NCBI GenBank assembly: GCA_024278715.1
Contig: JAJRSN010000396.1
Location: forward strand, 1 to 7,015
DNA: 7,015 nucleotides
From: Calditrichota bacterium
GTDB lineage: Bacteria > Calditrichota > Calditrichia > Calditrichales > Calditrichaceae
Direction: 5' to 3'
The notes beneath the pieces were generated by a model. The model searched no databases. It was not told where the DNA came from and was given only the letters and a program-made list of their open reading frames with translations. Shown here in pieces: positions 1 to 6,210 of this stretch. Position 1 is the stretch's first letter. Every line of letters begins with the position of its first letter. The position numbers were made by a program, and so were the translations under genes.

Positions 1-1517
1 TGATGCAGTCTTGACTCGAAACCGGCTTTTACCTGATGCCTTTTGGTAATTTGACTGGTGAATTCAAACTTAGCGATGTGACTGCGTGATTTCTGGTTAA
101 TATGCCCCATTTGCGTACCGCCAAAATTAAACGACTGTCCGCCCGGTGTGCCGACTATTTTATCTGTGGGAACATACCGCGGATCGAAAGGATTTTTGTA
201 CACATATTGCCGATAATGCCGGTAATTATAGGCTAAACGCAGTTCATAGTATGTGCTGGGTGATAAAGTCTGAACAAGTTTTACGGCATTATGCATGCTT
301 GAGCTGTAATAATTATAATCTCCGTCCGGATTATATTTATAAGCATGATGATAATTTTTCCACCAGCTATTGTTATAAATAGATTCGATTCTTAATATGA
401 GAGAAGGGCTTAAATTAAATTTCAATTTACCTAACAAATTATACGCCCAGCTCGGATTCATCGGAACTATTTTTCCGTCACCTGTGCGCTCAATATACCA
501 CTCATCGATAAATTTTTCCCGGCGTTCAAAAACTTTTTCTTCGGTTTCCACAAAATATTCTTCCACTCTTCCCTTAAAATTGGCGGAATCGGAGGGATTA
601 TGCTCGCGAATTCCATAAAGATATCCTTCGCTGGAAGCATATTTTCCCGAAAAGAAAAATGTGGTTTTTTTACCAAACAATGAAAACAGAGGACCCGAAA
701 GCGTACCTTCAATGTTTTTATTGCTCAAAGGCTGAACGTGATCGATATTCAAAAAGATGTTTTTGTGGTTACTTACATAATCACCCGTATAAGAAGTTAT
801 GCTGCCCTTAAACTGATTCCCGCCATCTTTGGTAGTAATATTCACCACACCGCTCATTGCATTACCGTATTCCGCATTAAAAGCGCCGCTGACTACGGTC
901 AATTCCTGAATGGCGTTATTGGCTACGGTTGTTGCCAGTCCGTTGGTGGAATAAGGATTGGCGACGGATACGCCGTCCATTAAATAGGCAATCTCATTCG
1001 ACCTTCCGCCGCGGATATGGAGCGATCCGTCCGCTCCGCGCGTAACCCCGGCTTGAATCGCCAGAATTTGCGTAAAATTTTCGGTGGGCAATGCCTGAAT
1101 TTCTTCCGCGGTGGTAACTTTTTTCGAAGCGGTCTGATCTTTTTGCACCATGGGACGTTCGGCGACCACTTCGATTTCTTCGGACATATCCAGAGTCTGT
1201 TCCTGAATTTTGAAATTAATGACGGTCGTTTGATCCGATTGCACCTCTACGTTTTTTACCACAACTTTTCTGTAGCCAACCACAATGCATTCAATATCAT
1301 ACTTACCGGGAGGAATATTGATGATGTAATAATCCCCGTTAAGGTCTGAGGCTGCGCCCCAGGACGTCCCGGCTATGATAATATTTGCTCCGGGAATAGA
1401 CTCGCCTGTTCCCGAATCAATAACATGCCCTGCAATTTTGCCGGTATTTCCTGCAAACAAAAACTGTGAGAATAAAAAGAAAAATAAGGCGGAAGTTTTC
1501 CAAAAGCTAATCTTCAT
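1..1517 (-). CDS. TonB-dependent outer-membrane receptor, N-terminal 505 codons (3' end outside window)
   Basis: The minus frame starting at the ATG at 1517-1515 is open without a stop to the left edge, so the gene is partial at its C-terminus. Residues 1-22 look like a Sec signal peptide (MKIS, hydrophobic core, cut near FLFA/G). Residues about 26-108 match a carboxypeptidase-regulatory-like beta-sandwich (IPGANIIIAGTS, DLNGDYYIINIPPGKYDI, GYRKVVVKNV). Then comes the linker EEIEVVAERP (113-122) and a plug domain at about 130-235 (LHIRGGRSNEIAYLMDGVSV, GAFNAEYGNAMSGVVNITTK). After that, aromatic-rich alternating segments look like barrel strands. Such receptors import bulky nutrients across the outer membrane using TonB/ExbBD energy; the substrate cannot be told from this part. 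A GGGGA Shine-Dalgarno lies 6 nt before the ATG. It is divergent from the secreted FG-GAP gene. No partner SusD-like gene is visible. The family call is secure, the transported substrate unknown. Confidence 0.93.
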   Translation of the reverse strand, partial: MKISFWKTSALFFFLFSQFLFAGNTGKIAGHVIDSGTGESIPGANIIIAGTSWGAASDLNGDYYIINIPPGKYDIECIVVGYRKVVVKNVEVQSDQTTVINFKIQEQTLDMSEEIEVVAERPMVQKDQTASKKVTTAEEIQALPTENFTQILAIQAGVTRGADGSLHIRGGRSNEIAYLMDGVSVANPYSTNGLATTVANNAIQELTVVSGAFNAEYGNAMSGVVNITTKDGGNQFKGSITSYTGDYVSNHKNIFLNIDHVQPLSNKNIEGTLSGPLFSLFGKKTTFFFSGKYASSEGYLYGIREHNPSDSANFKGRVEEYFVETEEKVFERREKFIDEWYIERTGDGKIVPMNPSWAYNLLGKLKFNLSPSLILRIESIYNNSWWKNYHHAYKYNPDGDYNYYSSSMHNAVKLVQTLSPSTYYELRLAYNYRHYRQYVYKNPFDPRYVPTDKIVGTPGGQSFNFGGTQMGHINQKSRSHIAKFEFTSQITKRHQVKAGFESRLH

Positions 1518-1558
1518 ACTATGTCCCCGCATTTATAACTTTTGTTTAATTTTTTGGC

Positions 1559-1587
1559 AATATAATAAATTTATAGTTTGTTAACAA
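1559..1587 (-). promoter_or_regulatory. Candidate promoter for the TonB-dependent receptor
   Basis: On the minus strand TTGTTA (1587-1582) is followed after exactly 17 nt by TATATT (1564-1559), a fair match to a housekeeping -35/-10 pair. Transcription would begin near 1552 and leave a leader of about 35 nt that includes the GGGGA ribosome binding site. A second pair, TTGCCA (1560-1555) and TATAAA (1537-1532), also has a 17-nt spacer. It would start transcription so close to the ATG that the ribosome binding site would be lost, so I prefer the first. Sigma consensus in this phylum may differ. Confidence 0.35.
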
Positions 1588-1588
1588 A
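1577..1588. repeat. Perfect 12-bp palindrome TTTGTTAACAAA, possible operator
   Basis: TTTGTTAACAAA equals its own reverse complement. It overlaps the candidate -35 of the receptor promoter, where a dimeric repressor would normally act. A related imperfect palindrome, GTTTGTTAAACGAAC, lies at 1734-1748 upstream of the divergent gene. A regulatory role is inference from position and symmetry only. Confidence 0.3.
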
Positions 1589-1595
1589 ATGAATT

Positions 1596-1626
1596 AATCA
1601 ACAATTCTTTATTATATTAGTTGATT
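1596..1626. repeat. Spaced inverted repeat AATCAAC / GTTGATT
   Basis: AATCAAC (1596-1602) is exactly complementary to GTTGATT (1620-1626), with a 17-nt AT-only-but-one spacer. The arms could be operator half-sites or a weak hairpin between the two divergent promoters. Seven-base arms in AT-rich DNA are close to what chance would give. Confidence 0.25.
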
Positions 1627-1733
1627 TTAAAAAAAATGATTATTACCTTTCGACTGCAAAATTAAATTTTCGTATGAATAATCGGAACCGAAGCTCTTTG
1701 ATATAATTTCTTAGTTTTTTAAATTTAAAGATT

Positions 1734-1748
1734 GTTTGTTAAACGAAC
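1734..1748. repeat. Imperfect palindrome GTTTGTTAAACGAAC, possible operator
   Basis: The arms are symmetric at six of seven pairs about the central A at 1741. It resembles the perfect palindrome at 1577-1588 (shared core TTTGTTAA). It lies 75 nt before the FG-GAP start and ends directly before a TATACT hexamer at 1749-1754. One such site near each divergent gene could mean shared regulation; this is inference. Confidence 0.25.
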
Positions 1749-1810
1749 TATACTTATTGTAAAATTTTAATTTAATTTTGCTCACTTATTATGTATTTAC
1801 CAACCAACTT

Positions 1811-1816
1811 AGGAGG
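1811..1816 (+). promoter_or_regulatory. Shine-Dalgarno AGGAGG deciding the FG-GAP gene start
   Basis: A perfect AGGAGG sits 7 nt before the ATG at 1824-1826. The frame remains open upstream to an ATG at 1791, but that codon has no Shine-Dalgarno and would place 11 non-hydrophobic residues before an otherwise standard signal peptide. The site therefore fixes the start at 1824. Confidence 0.9.
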
Positions 1817-1823
1817 TGCCCTT

Positions 1824-3542
1824 ATGAGGAAATTATTACCATTCACCACACTTATTTTAGTTCTCTCTGTTGTTACTTTATTTGCTCAAACCGATGGTGA
1901 CAATACCGCGATGGGCTTGGCTTACAGCAATCCCGCAATCAACAACATTACCGGCTTTGGTCGCGGTATTTATGCCGGAAGTGATCTGGACAAAGATGGC
2001 AAACCGGAAATCATTATGACCCAATACGCCGGCGGCGGCGCAATCGAAATTTTTGAAGTTACCGGAGACAACACTCTCGAAGAAATCTGGCGGTCGCCGG
2101 ATTTAGGTTCTCCTTACAGCAGTCCGGCACGTACCGTTGCGGTAGGAGATCTCGACGGGGACGGTTATGATGAACTATACGTATATGTGAGTACAGGATG
2201 GAATTCCATCGACAGTACGGGAGGTATTGTCGTATTCCAAAACAACGGGGTCGATAACAGTTTTGACATGGTAGCTAAATTGGATCATACCACTAATCCG
2301 GCAATAATCGATACCGGCTCTTATCGCTGTGAAGACATTACCGTAGCCGACTTTGACAATGACGGTCAATTGGAATTAGCCTTCACGCGCTGGGTGGGCA
2401 GCAGCTATGCTTCGCGCACCGTTAATATTTTATCGGTTGACGGAAATTTTGCCAGCGGATTCTATACCTGGAATGTTGAATACAAACAAACACGGTATCA
2501 GCTTAACACCGGCGGCAGCGTTACCGGCGCTTATTATGGCGATCTTGATAACGACGGACACGGCGAATTATGGATTAGCGTTTACGATAATCTGAGCCTG
2601 CGCTGCATCGAATCCACCGGACCAAACAGCTATGTTGATTCCGCGCATGTCATGCAAATCAATAAATTGGATTCTGATAAGGATTCTTACATCATTAAGG
2701 GGTTTGTCCACGGTGATATTGATGGCGACGGCTCCAATGAAATTCTGGTTGAATCAACATTTACCGGAAAAATCTTTTTGCTCAAAGCCGTTGGCGATGT
2801 GCAGGACAGTGTTTCGGTTACATTGTTGCCATTCTTAAAACCGGGCGCTTTTACTACTTTAGCTCTCGGCGATCAGGATCATGGCGATGGTTCCGATGGA
2901 ATGGATTTGTATTCCGGCGGCACTTCCGCTGGTATTCTTGATTATGAGTTTGTAGGAACATCTTTAACCGATTCCGCAAGCTGGAAACTTTACAATTTTG
3001 GTCGCGATACCGTAGCGATCGATACTGCCGGCGAGGCTATTATCAGTCCGAGTTGGATGGTTTTTGCGCCAAAAGTCGATCTGGACAACGACGGCAATAA
3101 AGAATTGGTAGCCAGTTATTTGGTAGCCGGAAGCACCTCTCCGGTAGATTCCGTCGGAGGTGTGCCTATTCCTCCCGAAAACAGAGGCTGGCTGCAGGTG
3201 TTTGAATTCGGCGCAAGTCCTGCCACGGCAATCCGCAACGACTGGAAGGTTATTACCGCCGAAGACTATGTGCTGAAACAGAACTATCCGAACCCGTTCA
3301 ACCCGACAACGACTATCGAGTTTTACCTGCCGATTAATAAACAGATCAGTTTGACCATCTACAATTCTCTGGGTCAGAAGGTTAAAACATTAATCGACAA
3401 CCAAGTAATTAGCGCAGGAAATCATTCCGTTAAGTGGAACGGCACCAATGAAGCGGGCGCCAAAGTCGCTTCCGGAATGTACATTTACGAATTGAAATAC
3501 GGAAACTTCAAACAGCAAAAACGCATGATTCTGATGAAATAA
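1824..3542 (+). CDS. Secreted FG-GAP/VCBS repeat protein with type IX secretion C-terminal tail
   Basis: The product is 572 residues from the ATG at 1824. Residues 1-21 form a signal peptide (MRKLLPF, hydrophobic core, cut near LFA/Q). Seven calcium-loop motifs of the DxDxDG type begin near residues 54 (DLDKDGKPE), 109 (DLDGDGYDE), 176 (DFDNDGQLE), 240 (DLDNDGHGE), 298 (DIDGDGSNE), 350 (DQDHGDGSDGMD, irregular) and 419 (DLDNDGNKE). Their 52-69-residue spacing is as expected for FG-GAP/VCBS blades, so a seven-bladed calcium-binding beta-propeller is likely. From about residue 483 to the end is a sorting domain (NYPNPFNPTTTIEF, YNSLGQKVKTL, GMYIYELKYG, ending RMILMK), which in this bacterial group directs export by the type IX system. 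It is probably extracellular or surface-attached. No catalytic motif is visible, so adhesion or ligand binding is more likely than enzymatic action, but the function is unknown. Confidence 0.92.
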   Translation: MRKLLPFTTLILVLSVVTLFAQTDGDNTAMGLAYSNPAINNITGFGRGIYAGSDLDKDGKPEIIMTQYAGGGAIEIFEVTGDNTLEEIWRSPDLGSPYSSPARTVAVGDLDGDGYDELYVYVSTGWNSIDSTGGIVVFQNNGVDNSFDMVAKLDHTTNPAIIDTGSYRCEDITVADFDNDGQLELAFTRWVGSSYASRTVNILSVDGNFASGFYTWNVEYKQTRYQLNTGGSVTGAYYGDLDNDGHGELWISVYDNLSLRCIESTGPNSYVDSAHVMQINKLDSDKDSYIIKGFVHGDIDGDGSNEILVESTFTGKIFLLKAVGDVQDSVSVTLLPFLKPGAFTTLALGDQDHGDGSDGMDLYSGGTSAGILDYEFVGTSLTDSASWKLYNFGRDTVAIDTAGEAIISPSWMVFAPKVDLDNDGNKELVASYLVAGSTSPVDSVGGVPIPPENRGWLQVFEFGASPATAIRNDWKVITAEDYVLKQNYPNPFNPTTTIEFYLPINKQISLTIYNSLGQKVKTLIDNQVISAGNHSVKWNGTNEAGAKVASGMYIYELKYGNFKQQKRMILMK

Positions 3543-3558
3543 GTTTCCGCTTTTTCTC

Positions 3559-3599
3559 AAAAAAAAAGGCTGTGCGATTGTTTTCGCGCAGCCTTTTTT
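3559..3599. terminator. Bidirectional intrinsic terminator between convergent genes
   Basis: GGCTGTGCGA (3568-3577) pairs with TCGCGCAGCC (3584-3593) around a 6-nt loop, giving a 10-bp GC-rich stem with one T-G wobble. The stem is flanked by nine A on the left (3559-3567) and six T on the right (3594-3599). Read rightward it ends the FG-GAP transcript 17 nt after its stop. Read leftward it ends the ahcY transcript 18 nt after its stop, with a U tract of nine. Confidence 0.92.
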
Positions 3600-3616
3600 A
3601 TTTGTCGGCAGATCGA

Positions 3617-4873
3617 TCAGGTTCCCATTTCCCAGGAAGAAAGATACAGTTTTTGCTCTTCGGTCAGTTCATCTATCTTAACGCCCATGGTTTCCAGTTT
3701 TGTAAGAGCAATCCATTGTTCGATTTCGTGGGGAACATCGTGTACGCCGACCGGCAAATCGTTTTTGATGGCAAATTCGGTTGTCAGAGCCTGCGTGGCA
3801 AAACTCATGTCCATCACGCTTGCCGGATGACCTTCGGCGGCAGCCAAATTAATCAATCGTCCCTGAGCTAATAAAAAGATACGCCGCCCGTCGGGCAGTA
3901 TGTATTCATCCACATTGTTGCGCACATTTTCGTGTTTCTCTTTAGCCATGGCTTCCAGATCTTCGATGTTAATTTCCACATTAAAGTGCCCGCTGTTAGC
4001 CACAATGGCGCCGTCTTTCATCAGTTCAAAATGTTCTTTGCGGATTACATGAATATCGCCCGTAATGGTCACGAACAGGTCGCCGATTTTAGCGGCTTCG
4101 CTCATGGGCATTACCCAAAATCCGTCCATGGCGGCTTCGAGGGCTTTGATCGGGTGAACTTCGGTCACAATCACATGGGCGCCCATGCCCTTCATGCGCA
4201 TGGCAAATCCCTTGCCGCACCAACCGTAACCGGCGACAACCACTTTTTTACCGGCAATCAAAAAGTCGGTCGCACGAATAATACCATCCACGGTTGACTG
4301 ACCCGTGCCGTAACGATTATCGAACAAATATTTGGTTTCGGCGTCGTTCACGGCAACTACGGGAATTTTCAAAGCTCCGTCTTTGTGCATGGCGCGCAGA
4401 CGAATGATTCCCGTTGTCGTTTCTTCCATGGAGCCCTTAACATTTTTCAATTTTTCGGGATATTCGGCGTGCAGAGTGGAAACCAAATCCGCTCCGTCGT
4501 CCATAGTCACCTCGGGATTATGTTCAATGGCGGCGCGAATATGTTCGTAATAGGTTTTATGATCTTCGCCGCGAACGGCAAAAACGGAAATGTCGTAATC
4601 TTTAACCAAAGAAGCAGCCACATCATCTTGCGTGCTCAAAGGATTGGAAGCAACAAGAATCAGCTCTGCCCCGCCTGCTTTTAAAGTTCGGGCTAAATTT
4701 GCCGTTTCGGCGGTAACGTGCAGACAGGCAGACATGCGCTTGCCGGCAAGAGGTTTTTCTTTTTCAAAACGCTCGCGAATTTTGCGCAAAACCGGCATGT
4801 CGTTATCCGCCCATTCAATACGCCTTTTGCCCTTCTCAGCCAAATCGATGTTCAGAACATGATGTTTAACCAT
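3617..4873 (-). CDS. ahcY: S-adenosylhomocysteine hydrolase, short archaeal/Thermotoga type
   Basis: This 418-residue cytoplasmic enzyme splits S-adenosylhomocysteine into adenosine and homocysteine using bound NAD, relieving inhibition of methyltransferases and feeding methionine regeneration. Family residues are present: substrate motif ACLHVTAETANL with His52, SNPLSTQDD (76-84), DDGADL with Asp125/126, EETTTG (150-155), NDAETKYLFDNRYGTGQS with Lys181 and Asp185, the NAD loop GYGWCGKG (215-222) with Glu238 after strand 2, GHFNVEI with His296, and EGHPASVM with His349. It ends LYLSSWEMGT, so the KPDHYRY-type tail of classical enzymes, whose Lys and Tyr reach NAD in the neighbouring subunit, is absent. 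The GYGWCG loop and missing tail place it in the short archaeal/Thermotoga class. Some members of that class prefer S-inosylhomocysteine, which I cannot exclude here. AAAGGG stands 6 nt before the ATG. It follows the sigma-methyltransferase gene by 137 nt in the same orientation. Confidence 0.95.
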   Translation of the reverse strand: MVKHHVLNIDLAEKGKRRIEWADNDMPVLRKIRERFEKEKPLAGKRMSACLHVTAETANLARTLKAGGAELILVASNPLSTQDDVAASLVKDYDISVFAVRGEDHKTYYEHIRAAIEHNPEVTMDDGADLVSTLHAEYPEKLKNVKGSMEETTTGIIRLRAMHKDGALKIPVVAVNDAETKYLFDNRYGTGQSTVDGIIRATDFLIAGKKVVVAGYGWCGKGFAMRMKGMGAHVIVTEVHPIKALEAAMDGFWVMPMSEAAKIGDLFVTITGDIHVIRKEHFELMKDGAIVANSGHFNVEINIEDLEAMAKEKHENVRNNVDEYILPDGRRIFLLAQGRLINLAAAEGHPASVMDMSFATQALTTEFAIKNDLPVGVHDVPHEIEQWIALTKLETMGVKIDELTEEQKLYLSSWEMGT

Positions 4874-5010
4874 TTATTACCCTTTCTTTGTATTTTGTTG
4901 TTTGGTTAATTTCGGAACAGAAAATTTTTACACCCGCTGCCGCTGCTCCTTTTCCTGCGCTTCAAGAAAACCGAAAACGGGATCAACAAAACAACGATAT
5001 TTTGTATTTT
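4874..5010 (-). promoter_or_regulatory. ahcY leader / upstream region
   Basis: The 137 nt between the sigma-methyltransferase stop and the ahcY start are too long for tight coupling and probably carry a promoter or RNA leader. On the minus strand a purine-rich, GC-rich block (4961-4931, with GGAAAAGGAGCAGCGGCAGC) sits inside AT-rich flanks. TTTCGG (4977-4972) can pair with CCGAAA (4916-4911) across it. A short inverted repeat ACAAAA/TTTTGT (4986-4991 with 5000-5005) lies just after the upstream stop. I find no clear housekeeping -35/-10 pair and no recognisable SAM or SAH riboswitch core. An ECF-type promoter read by the neighbouring protein is possible but not demonstrated. Confidence 0.4.
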
Positions 5011-6210
5011 TTAATTTTTATTATTACTTGTTTCGTAAATCTGATAATAAACCGGAATCCCTTCCTCGGAGTTCCAGCTTCGCGAATCCACAAGCTCCAG
5101 TTGCGCCCGATTTGCCCAGCGCTTCACCAATTCCGGCGGGAATCCCAGCCACAAATCGTGCATCACATCGGCTAATTGTTTGTTGCCGTGCCGATCGAAA
5201 TCCACAATGACCAGCCGCCCCCCTTTTTTTAAGACAGGCGCTGTTTCTTTCAGCCAGATTTCGGGTCGCGGCAGATGATGTAAAACCAGAGTGGCAAACA
5301 CCGCATCCACGCTTTGAGGTTTAAAGCAAAAACGCCGAATGTCATTGCGGACAATGACCAAATTCCGCAAAACCAGTTTTTCTTTGAGCATTCTCAACTG
5401 GCGGATCATCGACGGATTAATTTCTGCGGCGAATACTATTTTTGTTCTCAACGCCGCTTTTACGGCAACCATTCCCGCGCCGCTGCCGGCATCCAAAAGT
5501 ATTTTGTCTTCCAGCGAACCTAGTCTGTTAAAAATTTCGCGCAACCGTTCTTCGGGGAAAAAACGTTCGCGCAGTTTATCCCATTCATTGCGAATATCGG
5601 AGAAAAAACGCTGACTCTTTTCATGCGCCTGGCGAACCACATCGCCGTGAACCGAACTATCATGAATAAAGCGCAGCAAGTCTTCCACGGGTAGTTTACT
5701 GGAATTCCTTTTTACCCAATCGGGCAAAAAATAGAGCTGATAGTGTTTTTTGAAATTGCTTCTGGCGCGATTCAATAACGAATTCACTGCTGCTGCAGTC
5801 AAGCCAAATTCGGAAGAAAGCTCATTGTAGTTTAAGCCGTCCAATTCTCTCCTCAAAAAGATCCGCTTCTGGCGTTCGGGAAGAGCCTTAAGAGCAAATT
5901 GCACCGCTCCCTCTTCGATCTCGTCGTCATGTCCCCCGTCAACAATGTGATTTTCATTAATGGATTCAAATTGGCGACGGCTTTTGTCGCGATAGTAGTT
6001 AATCACCCGGTTTCTGGCAACCGTTAACAACCAGTTTTTCAAAGAACGACCCGCATCCAAGCGATCAATATTTTCAACGGCTTTCAGATACACTTCCTGA
6101 AACAGATCGCGCGCCGTTTCGCCGTCCCCGAGAGAACGTTTTAAAAATCCGAATACTTCGCTCTCGTAAGAACGTAATTTCTGCCAGATTTTTTTGGTTT
6201 CTTTATTCAT
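5011..6210 (-). CDS. ECF-type sigma factor fused to a SAM-dependent methyltransferase domain; candidate SAM/SAH-sensing regulator
   Basis: From the ATG at 6210 the product has 399 residues. Residues about 8-80 are sigma region 2 (ARDLFQEVYLKAVENI, LKNWLLTVARNRVINYYR). Residues about 105-155 are region 4 with its helix-turn-helix (LPERQKRIFLRRELDG, YNELSSEFGLTAAAVNSLLN). After a linker (156-195) comes a class I methyltransferase fold. It begins with RFFSDIRNEWDKLRERF (201-217), then the SAM loop LLDAGSGAG (238-246), the acidic residue of AAEINPSM (Glu263), RNDIRRF (288-294), SVDAVFATLVLHHLPRP (300-316) and KKGGRLVIVDFDRHG (328-342). The FF...WD.LR entry and the LHHL and GGRLVIVDF.RH blocks resemble ArsR-methyltransferase fusions such as SahR, with the ArsR domain replaced by a sigma factor. 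I infer that SAM or SAH binding to the second half controls promoter use by the first, probably at ahcY next door. It may instead methylate something. No anti-sigma gene or membrane segment is seen. The open frame continues upstream to 6390, but those 60 residues match no sigma sequence. AGGTG lies only 3 nt before the ATG, so the start is slightly uncertain. Confidence 0.88.
   Translation of the reverse strand: MNKETKKIWQKLRSYESEVFGFLKRSLGDGETARDLFQEVYLKAVENIDRLDAGRSLKNWLLTVARNRVINYYRDKSRRQFESINENHIVDGGHDDEIEEGAVQFALKALPERQKRIFLRRELDGLNYNELSSEFGLTAAAVNSLLNRARSNFKKHYQLYFLPDWVKRNSSKLPVEDLLRFIHDSSVHGDVVRQAHEKSQRFFSDIRNEWDKLRERFFPEERLREIFNRLGSLEDKILLDAGSGAGMVAVKAALRTKIVFAAEINPSMIRQLRMLKEKLVLRNLVIVRNDIRRFCFKPQSVDAVFATLVLHHLPRPEIWLKETAPVLKKGGRLVIVDFDRHGNKQLADVMHDLWLGFPPELVKRWANRAQLELVDSRSWNSEEGIPVYYQIYETSNNKN

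Larger units (their letters stand above)
1518..1823. promoter_or_regulatory. AT-rich divergent intergenic control region
   Basis: This 306-bp spacer lies between the start codons of the divergent receptor gene and FG-GAP gene. It is strongly AT-rich with no convincing coding frame, so it must hold both promoters and both ribosome binding sites. Visible elements are a candidate receptor promoter and a 12-bp palindrome (1577-1588), a spaced inverted repeat (1596-1602 with 1620-1626), a similar imperfect palindrome at 1734-1748, and -10-like hexamers for the plus-strand gene (TATAAT at 1702-1707, TATACT at 1749-1754). Neither hexamer has a good -35 at 17 nt. In sequence this AT-rich, promoter-like words arise readily by chance, so only the general role is well supported. 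Confidence 0.7.

Noticed and set aside
467..712. Minus-strand open frame of 81 codons inside the receptor gene
   Set aside because: It lies in a different frame from the clearly coding TonB-receptor frame and has no recognisable content.
1..1517. Receptor gene as a frameshifted pseudogene, since only short open frames show between stops on some frames
   Set aside because: Reading the minus frame codon by codon from 1517 to the left edge gives 505 codons without a stop and continuous family similarity; it is simply cut by the window edge.
1791..1823. Upstream in-frame ATG at 1791 as start of the FG-GAP gene
   Set aside because: It has no ribosome binding site and would put 11 residues before a normal signal peptide, while the ATG at 1824 has a perfect AGGAGG 7 nt upstream.
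3932..4684. Plus-strand open frames opposite ahcY
   Set aside because: They are antisense shadows of a strongly conserved gene; their translations are low-complexity and lack ribosome binding sites.
4874..5010. SAM or SAH riboswitch before ahcY
   Set aside because: I cannot find the conserved core or pseudoknot pairing of the known classes; only one 6-bp long-range pairing is visible.
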